Below are positions 25,015 to 33,755 of a stretch of DNA of 64,000 nt, piece after piece. Position numbers and translations under genes: made by a program. Position 1 is the first letter of the stretch. Every line of letters starts with the position of its first letter. The stretch is taken from positions 992,001 to 1,056,000 of the forward strand of contig NC_022663.1 of the NCBI RefSeq assembly GCF_000157895.3, written 5' to 3'. The stretch is from Mycobacterium kansasii ATCC 12478 (GTDB taxonomy: Bacteria > Actinomycetota > Actinomycetes > Mycobacteriales > Mycobacteriaceae). Under the pieces are notes generated by a model. That model saw only the letters and a list, made by a program, of their open reading frames with translations. It made no database searches and was not told the DNA's origin.

Positions 25015-26528
25015 CGGCCGCCTTCGGTCCGGGTGTTGAGCACGTTGATGCCGCGAAACAGCGCCGACGGACAGCCGTGGCTGACGGCCGCGATCTGGCC
25101 CGGCTGGGCCTTGCCACAGTTGATCGCCCCGCCCAGTCGCCAGGTCGACGGGCCGCCCACGGCCTCCATGGAATTCCAGAAATCGGTCGTGGTGGCCTGA
25201 TAGGCGACATCGCGCAACTGACCGTCCAGACGGCCGTCGCGGATCCGGAAGAACCGCTGGCCGGTGAACTGAAAGTTGTAGCGCTGCATGTCGATCGACC
25301 ACGATTTGTCGCCGACGATGTAGATGCCGTCTTGTACCCGGCTGATCAGGTCGGCGGTGCTGAGGTCTTCGGACCCTGGCTGCAACGACACATTCGGCAT
25401 CCGCTGGATCGGCACATGATGGGGCGAGTCGGCATACGAGCAGCCATTGGAGCGCGGCCGCCCCAGCCGCAGGGCGAACGCCCGGTCGAGCTGATAGCCG
25501 ACGAACACCCCGTCGCGCACCAGATCCCAGCTCTGCGCGGCCACGCCTTCGTCGTCGTAACCGATACTGGCCAGACCGAATTCGGCGGTGCGGTCGGCCG
25601 TCACGTTCATCACCGGTGAGCCGTAGCGCAAGGTACCTAGTTTGTCCGGTGTGGCGAAGGAGGTTCCGGCGTAGGCCGCCTCATAGCCGATGGCGCGATC
25701 GTATTCGGTTGCGTGGCCGATGGATTCGTGGATGGTCAGCCATAGGTTGGTCGGGTCGATCACCAGGTCGGTGGGGCCTGCGGTCACGCTGGGCGCCTTG
25801 AGCTTCTCGGCCAGCAGCGATGGCAGCTGAGCCAGTTCGTCGGTCCAGTTCCAGATCTCGTCGCCGGCGACCGCCTCCCAGCCCCGGGCCGTCGGCGGCG
25901 CCAGGGTGCGCATCGAATCGAAGGTGCCCGCCGCCGCATCGACGGTGACCGCCTCCAGCGACGGGTACAACCGCACCCGCTGCTGGGTGATCGACGATCC
26001 GAAAGTGTCGGCGTAGAAGGTCTGCTCCTTGACGGCATTCAAACTGGCTAACGCATGATTGACACCGTCGGCGCTCAACAATCGGCCGGAGTAGTCCTGC
26101 AGCACGGCGATCTTCTCGGGTGCGGACAGGCCGAACGGGTCGATCTGGTAGTCCGACACCCAGCTGACGTCGGCGTAGACCGGCTCCGGCGCCAGCTCGA
26201 CCCGCTCGGTGTTCAGCGCGGCCAGCGTGGTGGCCACCTGCACCGCGCGGCGTGCGGTGTCGGCCGCCGCCGACGGCGCCAGCTCGGCGTGCGAGGCGAA
26301 GCCCCACGTGCCGTCGACGATCACCCGCACCGCGAAGCCCAGGTCGTGACTGGCGATCGCGGTCTCGAGCTCTCCGTCGCGCAGCTGGATGATCTCGGTG
26401 CTGGTTCGATGAATTCGCAGGTCGGCATGGCTGGCCCCGGCGGCGGTGGCCGCTGACAACGCGGCGTCGGCCAGCGCGTGGCGCGGCAGGTCCAGGAAGT
26501 CGGAATCGATCCCGCGCTGCGGTGTCAC
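25011..26528 (-). CDS. TldD-like metalloprotease subunit
   Basis: A 505-residue TldD family protein (Rv2315c-like). The zinc-binding HESIGHATEYDR (HExxxH) is present near residue 270, as is the C-terminal FQFTGQRFFRIRDGRLDG then WRLGGAINCGKAQPGQ. It is the catalytic partner of the PmbA-like product. GTG at 26528 gives the expected length; the frame is open further, antisense to uspA. The start is 34 bases from the divergent uspA start, so the two operons share a very short promoter region. Confidence 0.92.
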   Translation of the reverse strand: MTPQRGIDSDFLDLPRHALADAALSAATAAGASHADLRIHRTSTEIIQLRDGELETAIASHDLGFAVRVIVDGTWGFASHAELAPSAAADTARRAVQVATTLAALNTERVELAPEPVYADVSWVSDYQIDPFGLSAPEKIAVLQDYSGRLLSADGVNHALASLNAVKEQTFYADTFGSSITQQRVRLYPSLEAVTVDAAAGTFDSMRTLAPPTARGWEAVAGDEIWNWTDELAQLPSLLAEKLKAPSVTAGPTDLVIDPTNLWLTIHESIGHATEYDRAIGYEAAYAGTSFATPDKLGTLRYGSPVMNVTADRTAEFGLASIGYDDEGVAAQSWDLVRDGVFVGYQLDRAFALRLGRPRSNGCSYADSPHHVPIQRMPNVSLQPGSEDLSTADLISRVQDGIYIVGDKSWSIDMQRYNFQFTGQRFFRIRDGRLDGQLRDVAYQATTTDFWNSMEAVGGPSTWRLGGAINCGKAQPGQIAAVSHGCPSALFRGINVLNTRTEGGR

Positions 26529-26562
26529 GACTCCACCGTATCGACCACGCTTTAATACACCC

Positions 26563-27435
26563 ATGCGCGCCACGCCACGCCGACCCACCGCGCTGGCGTA
26601 CGCCCTACTGGCGCCGAGCCTGTTCGGCGTGCTCGCCTTCCTGTTGCTGCCCATCCTGGTGGTCGTCTGGCTGAGCCTGTACCGGTGGGATCTGCTGGGC
26701 CCGCTGCGCTTCGTCGGGCTGGCCAACTGGCGGTCGGTGCTGACCGACGCCGATTTCGGCAGCTCGCTGGTGGTCACCGCCATCTTCGTGGCGATCGTGG
26801 TCCCGGCGCAGACGGTGCTCGGTTTGCTGGCCGCGATGATGCTGGCCCGGCAGCTTCCGGGCACCAATTTTTTCCGCACGCTCTACGTACTGCCGTGGGT
26901 CTGCGCACCACTGGCGATCGCGGTGATGTGGCGCTGGATCCTGGCCCCCACCGACGGCGCCGTCAGCGCCGTGCTGGGCCGCCGCGTCGAATGGCTCAGC
27001 AATCCCGACCTGGCCCTGCCCTTGGTGGCCGCCGTCGTCGTCTGGACCAACGTGGGCTATGTCTCGTTGTCGTTCCTGGCGGGCTTGCTGGCCATCCCGG
27101 ACGACATCCACGCGGCCGCGCGCACCGACGGCGCGACTGCCTGGCAAAGGTTCTGGCGGATCACCCTGCCGATGCTGCGGCCGACGACCTTTTTCGTGCT
27201 GGTCACCGGAATCGTCAGCGCCGCACAGATTTTCGACATCGTCTACGCGCTGACCGGCGGCGGGCCGGAAGGCAGCACCGACCTGGTGGCTCACCAGATC
27301 TATTCCGAGGCATTCGGTTCGGCGGCCATCGGTCGGGCGTCGGTGATGGCCGTGGTGCTGTTCGTCATTCTCGTCGGCGTCACCTTCGTTCAGCACCTGT
27401 ACTTCCGGCGACGGATCAGTTATGACCTCATCTAG
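26563..27435 (+). CDS. uspA: Sugar ABC transporter permease UspA
   Basis: A 290-residue MalF-type permease with six predicted membrane helices and the permease loop EAA-like motif AARTDGATAWQRFWRITLP. Length and context match UspA (Rv2316), part of the UspABC importer linked to amino-sugar uptake in M. tuberculosis. ATG at 26563. The stop TAG (27433-27435) lies inside the first 57-bp repeat and inside uspB, whose start is 14 bases upstream. Confidence 0.92.
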   Translation: MRATPRRPTALAYALLAPSLFGVLAFLLLPILVVVWLSLYRWDLLGPLRFVGLANWRSVLTDADFGSSLVVTAIFVAIVVPAQTVLGLLAAMMLARQLPGTNFFRTLYVLPWVCAPLAIAVMWRWILAPTDGAVSAVLGRRVEWLSNPDLALPLVAAVVVWTNVGYVSLSFLAGLLAIPDDIHAAARTDGATAWQRFWRITLPMLRPTTFFVLVTGIVSAAQIFDIVYALTGGGPEGSTDLVAHQIYSEAFGSAAIGRASVMAVVLFVILVGVTFVQHLYFRRRISYDLI

Positions 27436-28417
27436 CCGCCGTTCGGCGACGATGCGGGCCGGCACGGCCCGAAGAGGAGCCGGACCATCTAGCCGCCGTT
27501 CGGCGACGATGCGGGCCGGCACGGCCCGAAGAGGAGCCGGACCATCAGGGCGCCGTTCGGCGACGATGCGGGCCGGCACGGCCCGAAGAGGAGCCGGACC
27601 ATCAGGCGCGGCGGGCTACGCCGTGATCTACGCCGGGCTGATCCTCGGCGCGCTGATCACGCTGCTGCCCTTCTTGCTTGGGCTGCTGACGTCGTTCACC
27701 TCCGCCCACCAGTTCGCCACGGGCACGCCGCTGCAGTTGCCGCGCCCGCCGACGCTGTCGAATTACACCGACCTGGCCGGCGCGGGCTTCGGCCGCGCGG
27801 CGGTGGTGACCGCGCTGATGACGGCGGTGATCCTGCTGGGGCAGATGACGTTTTCGGTGCTGGGCGGCTACGCATTCGCCCGGCTGGAGTTCCCCGGACG
27901 AGACGCGTTGTTCTGGGTCTACATCGCGACGTTGATGGTGCCGGCGACGGTCACGGTGGTGCCGCTGTATCTGATGATGGCCCAGCTGGGCCTGCGCAAC
28001 ACGTTCTGGGCGCTGGTGTTGCCGTTCATGTTCGGGTCGCCGTATGCGATCTTCTTGCTGCGCGAGCACTTTCGCATCATCCCGAACGACTTGATCAACG
28101 CCGCTTTCCTGGACGGCGCCAACACCCTGGATGTCCTGGTGCACGTGGTGATTCCGTCCAGCCGTCCGGTCCTGGCCGCCCTGACGCTGATCACGGTGGT
28201 CTCCCAGTGGAACAACTTCATGTGGCCGCTGGTGATCACCAGCGGCCACAAGTGGCGGGTATTGACGGTGGCCACGGCCGACCTGCAGTCGCGGTTCAAC
28301 GCCCAGTGGACGCTGGTGATGGCGGCCACGACGGTCGCGATCGTTCCGCTGATCGTGCTGTTCGTCGCGGCTCAGCGGCATATCGTCTCGTCGATTCTGG
28401 TCTCGGGGCTCAAATGA
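27422..28417 (+). CDS. uspB: Sugar ABC transporter permease UspB with repeat-extended N-terminus
   Basis: A MalG-type permease of 331 residues. From about residue 62 it is a standard six-helix permease (AGYAVIYAGLILGALITLLP, LDGANTLDVLVHVVIPSSRP as the EAA loop). The first 60 residues are three copies of a 19-residue arginine-rich unit ([S]RRSATMRAGTARRGAGP), encoded by the 57-bp tandem repeat. UspB of M. tuberculosis is about 274 residues, so the repeat accounts for the extra length. The extension would face the cytosol. An ATG in each repeat unit gives alternative starts. No ATPase gene is present, as in M. tuberculosis, where a shared ATPase is presumed. Confidence 0.9.
   Translation: MTSSSRRSATMRAGTARRGAGPSSRRSATMRAGTARRGAGPSGRRSATMRAGTARRGAGPSGAAGYAVIYAGLILGALITLLPFLLGLLTSFTSAHQFATGTPLQLPRPPTLSNYTDLAGAGFGRAAVVTALMTAVILLGQMTFSVLGGYAFARLEFPGRDALFWVYIATLMVPATVTVVPLYLMMAQLGLRNTFWALVLPFMFGSPYAIFLLREHFRIIPNDLINAAFLDGANTLDVLVHVVIPSSRPVLAALTLITVVSQWNNFMWPLVITSGHKWRVLTVATADLQSRFNAQWTLVMAATTVAIVPLIVLFVAAQRHIVSSILVSGLK
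27431..27601 (+). repeat. 57-bp tandem repeat, three copies (MIRU-like)
   Basis: Units at 27431-27487, 27488-27544 and 27545-27601 are nearly identical; the third begins TCAGGGCGCC instead of TCTAGCCGCC. The core GGCGACGATGCGGGCC and the following GAAGAGGAGCC resemble mycobacterial interspersed repetitive units. MIRUs typically occupy overlaps between a stop and the next start inside operons, as here. Each unit is a multiple of three and stays open in the uspB frame, while it contains the uspA stop. Confidence 0.8.
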
Positions 28418-28496
28418 CGCGTCATTGCGCCGAGATTGCCGTCAGGGCTGTTGTGTTGGCCGATCAACGCCCGTCACGGCAATCTGGACGCAAACC

Positions 28497-29825
28497 ATGA
28501 CTCGCCCCCGCTTTTCCACCCTGGTCGCCACCGCACTCACGTCGATCGCGGCGCTTCTCGGGGTTACGGCGGTGCTGCTGGACCGTGCCGGCGAACCGGC
28601 CGCCGGCAGGATCGTCGTCACCGTCCGGCTGTGGGCCGAGCCGATCGCATTCGCCTATCAGCGCTCGTTCGACGCGTTCACCCGCGCACATCCCGACATC
28701 GAAGTCCGCACGAATCTGGTGTCGTATTCGAACTACTTCGACACCCTGCGCACCGACGTGGCCGGCGGCAGCGGCGACGACATCTTCTGGCTGTCCAACG
28801 CCCACCTCGACGCCTATGCCGACAGCGGCCGGTTGATGAAGATCGACCCAACCCTCGATCCGGGCGACTGGGAGCCGTCGGTGGTCGACCAGTTCACCCG
28901 CAACGGCGTGCTGTGGGCAGTGCCGCAGCTGACCGACGCGGGAGTCGCGGTGTTCTACAACGCCGACCTGCTGGCAGCGGCCGGCGTCGACCCGGCGGAG
29001 CTAGACCGGGTGCGGTGGAGTCCGGGCAGCGACGACACATTGCGGCCGCTATTGGCCCGGCTCACCGTCGACGCCGACGGACATGTCGCCGGCACACCGG
29101 GTTTCGAAGCCCGACGAGTCCGCCAGTGGGGCTACAACGCCGCCAACGACCCGCAGGGCATCTACCTGAACTACATCGGCTCGGCCGGCGGGGTTTTCCA
29201 GCGCGGCAATGAGTTCGCCTTCGACAATCCGCCCGCCATCGAGGCTTTCCGTTATCTGGTCGGCCTGATCAACGACGACCACGTCGCGCCGCCTGCCTCC
29301 GAGACCAACGACAACGGCGATTTCTCCCGTAACCAGTTCCTGGCCGGCCGCATGGCGCTGCTTCAGTCTGGCACCTACAGCCTGGCGCCGGTCGCTCGCG
29401 ACGCCACCTTCCGCTGGGGTGTCGCGATGCTACCGATCGGGCCGGTGGGCCGGGTGAGCGTCACGAACGGCATTGCCGCTGCCGGTAATTCGGCCACCAA
29501 GCATCCCGACGCGGTGCGCCGGGTGCTGGCCTGGATGGGCAGCAGCGAAGGCAACACCTACCTGGGCCGCGAAGGTGCGGCCATCCCGGCGGTGCTGTCG
29601 GCCCAGCCGGTTTACTTCGCCTACTGGAAAGCCAAGGGGGTCGACGTTACCCCGTTTTTCGCGGTGCTGAACGGACCGCGCATCCCGGCCCCCGGCGGTT
29701 CCGGATTCGCCGCCGGCAACGACGCCCTCCAGCCCTATTTCGACGAAATGTTCCTCGGCCGCGGAGATGTCGCGACAATCCTGAGGCAGGCGCAGGCCGC
29801 GGCCAACGCCGCCGCACAGCGCTGA
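28497..29825 (+). CDS. uspC: Sugar-binding protein UspC
   Basis: A 442-residue extracellular solute-binding protein. The N-terminal hydrophobic segment (STLVATALTSIAALLGVTAVL) acts as signal or anchor; no lipobox cysteine is visible. The mature part has the family-1 pattern: RLWAEPIAFAYQRSFDAFTR, DDIFWLSNAHLDAYADSG, FYNADLLAAAGVDPAEL and LAGRMALLQSGTY. It should deliver amino sugars or related ligands to UspAB. ATG at 28497, about 80 bases after uspB. The frame is open to 28425 but the signal starts here. Confidence 0.92.
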   Translation: MTRPRFSTLVATALTSIAALLGVTAVLLDRAGEPAAGRIVVTVRLWAEPIAFAYQRSFDAFTRAHPDIEVRTNLVSYSNYFDTLRTDVAGGSGDDIFWLSNAHLDAYADSGRLMKIDPTLDPGDWEPSVVDQFTRNGVLWAVPQLTDAGVAVFYNADLLAAAGVDPAELDRVRWSPGSDDTLRPLLARLTVDADGHVAGTPGFEARRVRQWGYNAANDPQGIYLNYIGSAGGVFQRGNEFAFDNPPAIEAFRYLVGLINDDHVAPPASETNDNGDFSRNQFLAGRMALLQSGTYSLAPVARDATFRWGVAMLPIGPVGRVSVTNGIAAAGNSATKHPDAVRRVLAWMGSSEGNTYLGREGAAIPAVLSAQPVYFAYWKAKGVDVTPFFAVLNGPRIPAPGGSGFAAGNDALQPYFDEMFLGRGDVATILRQAQAAANAAAQR

Positions 29826-30455
29826 TAGCCGGACATGCGGGGATGTCTCGTTTATGCCCACCCGGTGGCGACAAATTCGTTGCACCCCTGGGCTCCTCGC
29901 TCAAAGCGGTCGTGGGGCTGCGCTCCGGGTGTTGGGAGGTGGAAATCCCGTGCTGGCGCGGTTGGGTCGGCGGCTGACGGCGCCCGCTGTGCGCTGACGG
30001 CGCCGACTGTGCGGTTGCGGCGCCGACTGTGCGCTTGCGGCGCCGACTGTGCGCTTGCGGCGCCGAGTGTGCGCTGACGGCGCCGACTGTGCCGTCAGGG
30101 CGGCCGATCGCGGCGGTTCCCGCCCTCCATACACGGTCAAAGCCGTCACTGCACACTCGGTGCGGCGGGCTGGCAGCCGACTCGGTGAGCACGGGAGACA
30201 TCCCCCGAACGCCCGCCATCTCAAGAGGTTTGAGCGAAGGTGGGGTATCGGCATGCCGAGACAGAGCCCAAGGTGTGCGAAAACAGAGCCAGGCAGCCAA
30301 GGCTGCGCACGAGGACATCGCTGACCAGCAGCATTTGTGGTCACCATGAACTTCCGAGTGAGCCGGGCAAATCGGCGCAACGACTCGACTTGGGGTCCAC
30401 GTTAACGACGTGATCGCTTGGTCCAGGACCGCGCACAGCGTAGATCAGCACCGTC
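29826..30455. other. Gene-free stretch downstream of uspC
   Basis: No gene is supported in these 630 bases; the open frames are products of a 20-bp repeat or of high GC. The region holds the tandem repeat at 29981-30100. Genes on both sides point toward it, so it probably contains terminators for uspC and the stress-protein operon, but I see no clean hairpin with a T tract. Confidence 0.5.
29981..30100. repeat. 20-bp tandem repeat, six copies
   Basis: The unit CGCCGACTGTGCGCTTGCGG (with TTG/TGA variants) is repeated exactly every 20 bases from 29981, with small changes in the first and last copies. Twenty is not a multiple of three, and the stretch lies between convergent genes, so it is noncoding. 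There are no spacers, so it is not a CRISPR array. Confidence 0.85.
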
Positions 30456-31328
30456 CTAGCCGGGCAGCACCAGCACCGGTACCGGGCTGTGGCGGATGAT
30501 CTTGCCGCTGCGGGAACCGAGAAAGACTCTGGCGATATCGCCGCGCGGTGAGGTGCCCAATGCCAATATCTCACCGTCCTGCCAGTCGGTGTGCTCCAGC
30601 GCGTGCTGCCACCCGTTTCCAGTAATCACTTGCAGTACAACGTCTTTGCCAACCACCCCATCGGTCTTGAGCTTTTCCAGCATTTCTTGGGCCTGCGCCG
30701 CCCATGCCTCCAGCACCGATGACTCGGCGTGCAGGCCCACCTCGGGTGGATACATCGTCCGGCCGCGGACCGCGAAGGTGATCACCCGCAACGGCAGGCC
30801 GTATCGCCGGGCCAGCTCGGAGCACCGCCTCACCACCTCCGCCGAATCCGGTGCCGCCGAGTAACCGCAGGTGAGCCTGGTCAGCCGGCCGGTGTGGGAG
30901 TCGTACTGGCGAGGGCTGATCGCCACCGGCACCGGCGACGAATGCAGCAGCCAATCGGCGGTCGAGCCGATCAACACCCGCGCCCGTCGCCCGCTCGGGA
31001 ACGAGCCCAGCACCAGCATTTCGGCGTGGGCTTCCTCGACCACCTCGATCAATCCGCCCGATACCGACCGGTGTTCGTGATGGAGATAGCTGACTTCGAC
31101 GCCGTCGGACACTTTGCGGAGGTAACGCTGGGCCTCCGCCGCAGAGTCAGCAGCCAGCTCATCGGCCCACTGCTCATAATCCGGCTGGGTCAGCGATCCC
31201 GGCAGCCACGGCTTCGGGACGATGGTCGCCACCCTCAGTGACGTGTTCAGCGTCCGCGCCATCCGCACCGCCAGCTGCAGCGCCGATGGACCAACCCGGC
31301 CGGCCAGGTACCCGACGACGACGCTCAC
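30456..31328 (-). CDS. Tandem universal stress protein
   Basis: A 290-residue protein with two Usp domains (about 1-145 and 150-290), corresponding to Rv2319c. Both halves contain an ATP-binding-like loop: GSFPSGRRARVLIGSTADWLL in parts near residue 107, and GTSPRGDIARVFLGSRSGKI near 255. Usp proteins of this kind bind ATP and respond to stress or hypoxia. The start overlaps the stop of the upstream permease (ATGA-type), so they form one operon. Confidence 0.9.
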   Translation of the reverse strand: MSVVVGYLAGRVGPSALQLAVRMARTLNTSLRVATIVPKPWLPGSLTQPDYEQWADELAADSAAEAQRYLRKVSDGVEVSYLHHEHRSVSGGLIEVVEEAHAEMLVLGSFPSGRRARVLIGSTADWLLHSSPVPVAISPRQYDSHTGRLTRLTCGYSAAPDSAEVVRRCSELARRYGLPLRVITFAVRGRTMYPPEVGLHAESSVLEAWAAQAQEMLEKLKTDGVVGKDVVLQVITGNGWQHALEHTDWQDGEILALGTSPRGDIARVFLGSRSGKIIRHSPVPVLVLPG

Positions 31329-32794
31329 AGCTCCTCCGCAGGTGGATCCGCAAGCAGCGCACGGTTATTGAGCGCACTGTGGTGGCGCCCCCAGAAGAGG
31401 TAGAACAGCAGCGCGGCCGCAACCCAGGCGGTGAACGCAATCCAGGTGTACCAGTGCAGGCTGTAGAGCAGGTACCCACAGGCCAGCACCGAAAGGACAG
31501 GTGTCACCGGGTAACCGGGGACCCGAAACCCCCGCGGCAGGTCGGGTTCACGTACCCGCAGGATGATCACCCCGACCGACACCACGATGAACGCGGTGAG
31601 CGTGCCGATGGACACCATGTCCGCCAAGCGGTCCAGCGGCACGACAGCGGCCAGGATCGACGCGGCGATCGCCACGATCACGGTGTTGCTCACCGGAGTC
31701 TGGGTGCGCGGATTCACCGCGGCGAACCGTGCCGGCAGCAACCCGTCGCGACCCATCGCGAACAGGATGCGGGTCTGGCCGTACAACGTGACCAGTGTGA
31801 CGGTGAAAATCGAGATCACCGCGCCGGCCGCCAGAATGGTGCTGGCCCAGGTTCCGTGGGTGACATTGTCCAGAATCGTGGCCAGCCCGGCCTCTTCCTG
31901 GCGTTCGAAAAGCTGCCACGGCTGAGTGCCCAACGCGGCAAATGCGACTAGCACGTAGACGCCGGTGACGACAACCAGCGCCGCCATCAATGCCCGCGGC
32001 AAACTTTGCTGCGGGTTGTTCACTTCCTCACCGGCGGTGGACACGGCGTCCAGCCCGATGAAGGAGAAAAAGATCGTGCCGGCCGCCGCGCCGATTCCGG
32101 CAACACCGAACGGGGCGAAGTGCCGGAAATGATCGGTGCTGCAGGCCGTCAACGCCAGGACCACGAACATGCCCAGCACGCCGAGCTTGATCAGCACCAT
32201 GATCGCGTTGACCTTCGCCGACTCACTGGCACCGCGGATCAGCAGCAACGCGCACAGCCCGATGAGGATGACAGCCGGAAGGTTCACATATCCGTGTGGT
32301 TCGCCGGAATGCAGATCCCACGGCGCCATCGACAACCCGCTCGGCACACGGAACCCGAACACGTTGTGCAGCAGCTTGTTCACGTAACCGCTCCAGCCGA
32401 CCGCGACGGCGGCAGTGGCCACGCCGTATTCCAGCAGCAGGCAGGCTGCCACGCACATTGCCACCCCCTCGCCCAGGGTGGCGTAGGCATACGAATACGA
32501 CGAGCCCGAAACCGGTACCGCCGATGCCAATTCGGCGTAGCAGATGGCCGCGAGGCCGGCGGCGATACCGGCGATGACGAAGGAGACGATCACGCCCGGG
32601 CCTGCCTGAGGCACGGCCTCGGACAACACGAAGAAGATGCCGGTGCCGATCGTCGATCCGACCCCGAACATGGTCAGCTGAAAGGTCCCGATGCTGCGCT
32701 TGAGGCCTCCGTCGACCCCCGCCGCGACCGCGGCACCGACCACCGGGCGGCGCCGCAGCATCTGCTCTCTCAGACTGGCCGAAGTTGCCGGCAA
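31325..32794 (-). CDS. rocE: APC-family cationic amino-acid permease
   Basis: A 489-residue transporter with 12 predicted helices and APC hallmarks: FGVGSTIGTGIFFVL near residue 44, the helix containing VPVSGSSYSYAYATLGEG, and FFSFIGLDAVSTAGEEVNNP. It matches the position of rocE (Rv2320c), annotated as a cationic amino-acid importer. The usual M. tuberculosis neighbours rocD1/rocD2 are absent: the next gene upstream is the CbiQ-like permease. The substrate is inferred from family only. It ends inside the stress-protein start. Confidence 0.85.
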   Translation of the reverse strand: MPATSASLREQMLRRRPVVGAAVAAGVDGGLKRSIGTFQLTMFGVGSTIGTGIFFVLSEAVPQAGPGVIVSFVIAGIAAGLAAICYAELASAVPVSGSSYSYAYATLGEGVAMCVAACLLLEYGVATAAVAVGWSGYVNKLLHNVFGFRVPSGLSMAPWDLHSGEPHGYVNLPAVILIGLCALLLIRGASESAKVNAIMVLIKLGVLGMFVVLALTACSTDHFRHFAPFGVAGIGAAAGTIFFSFIGLDAVSTAGEEVNNPQQSLPRALMAALVVVTGVYVLVAFAALGTQPWQLFERQEEAGLATILDNVTHGTWASTILAAGAVISIFTVTLVTLYGQTRILFAMGRDGLLPARFAAVNPRTQTPVSNTVIVAIAASILAAVVPLDRLADMVSIGTLTAFIVVSVGVIILRVREPDLPRGFRVPGYPVTPVLSVLACGYLLYSLHWYTWIAFTAWVAAALLFYLFWGRHHSALNNRALLADPPAEEL

Positions 32795-32894
32795 GTGCCC
32801 TCCTGGTGCTGGACCAGGCTGATTATGAACCCGGCGTGCCGCAATCCGGCAGCGAACCGCTGAACGGCCTGCCCGATCGGCGTCGAACCGCCGC

Positions 32895-33755
32895 TCAGGT
32901 GACCCGCAGCAGCGTCTCGATCACCACCGCTGCGCCGCCGGCCATGGCGGTGGTCGTCAGGGCCACCCAGTCGGCCAGTTTGGGTCGGGCCGGGTAGGCC
33001 GACAGCTGGCCGGTGCCGCCACGGGCGGTGATGGCATCCCCCATCTCGTCGGCTCGCCGCAGGGTCACGGTGATGGCGGCAGCCAGTAGGTCGATCACTT
33101 CGGTCCGGCGCCGCTGCCGGCGGGCCTTGCGACCGCGCGGTATCCGTTTGGGCCGCAGCTGGCGGGCCGCGTAGAGCACCTGGAATTCGTCGATCAGCAT
33201 CGGGAAGGCGCGAAGCGCGAGCGCCAGGGTGACCGCCCACTCGTCGACCGGGATCCGCAGCAGTCGCAGCGGGCGGCCCAAAGTGGCCAGGGCGGGCCCG
33301 ATTTCGGCGACGTTGGTGGTCCAGGAAACCATCGCTCCCAACGCGAGCAGCACGATGGACAGCGCGGTGATCCGCAGGAAATTCAATGCTCCGCCCAGTT
33401 CGAGCTCGACTCCGGCCACCGCGATCGACGGGGCGCCGCCGGCCAGCGCAGCCGTAATGCCGCCGATGGCCAGTACCACCCATAACCAGCGAGGTACCGA
33501 CGGCACCGCACCGCGCGGGATGTGCGCGAGCCTGGCCGCCGTGAGCACCAGCGCCGCCATCAGCCCGATCGTCACCCAGCCCGGATAGAACGTCAGCAAC
33601 ACGGAAATGCCGAAGACCACCAGCAGTTTCGTGCCGGCCCACAAGTCGTGGATGACCGAGCTGCCCGGTACCGGAACCAGCAGGACAACCGGTCGGGTGG
33701 GGCGACGGGCGCCGCGTCCGTCGGCGTCGGAGGCGGCGGCTGCCGACAGCGTCAT
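32895..33755 (-). CDS. ECF transporter T component (CbiQ-like)
   Basis: A 286-residue membrane protein with about five helices and the CbiQ/EcfT coupling motif region LALRAFPMLIDEFQVLYAARQLRPKRIPRG. It corresponds to Rv2325c. ATG at 33755 overlaps the ABC gene stop (ATGA), so it is coupled to the preceding fused protein, with which it should form an energy-coupling-factor importer for a vitamin or metal. The C-terminus ends with a helix TTTAMAGGAAVVIETLL. Confidence 0.85.
   Translation of the reverse strand: MTLSAAAASDADGRGARRPTRPVVLLVPVPGSSVIHDLWAGTKLLVVFGISVLLTFYPGWVTIGLMAALVLTAARLAHIPRGAVPSVPRWLWVVLAIGGITAALAGGAPSIAVAGVELELGGALNFLRITALSIVLLALGAMVSWTTNVAEIGPALATLGRPLRLLRIPVDEWAVTLALALRAFPMLIDEFQVLYAARQLRPKRIPRGRKARRQRRRTEVIDLLAAAITVTLRRADEMGDAITARGGTGQLSAYPARPKLADWVALTTTAMAGGAAVVIETLLRVT

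Noticed and set aside
29981..30100. Possible CRISPR array
   Set aside because: Repeats are directly adjacent with no unique spacers and no cas genes are near.
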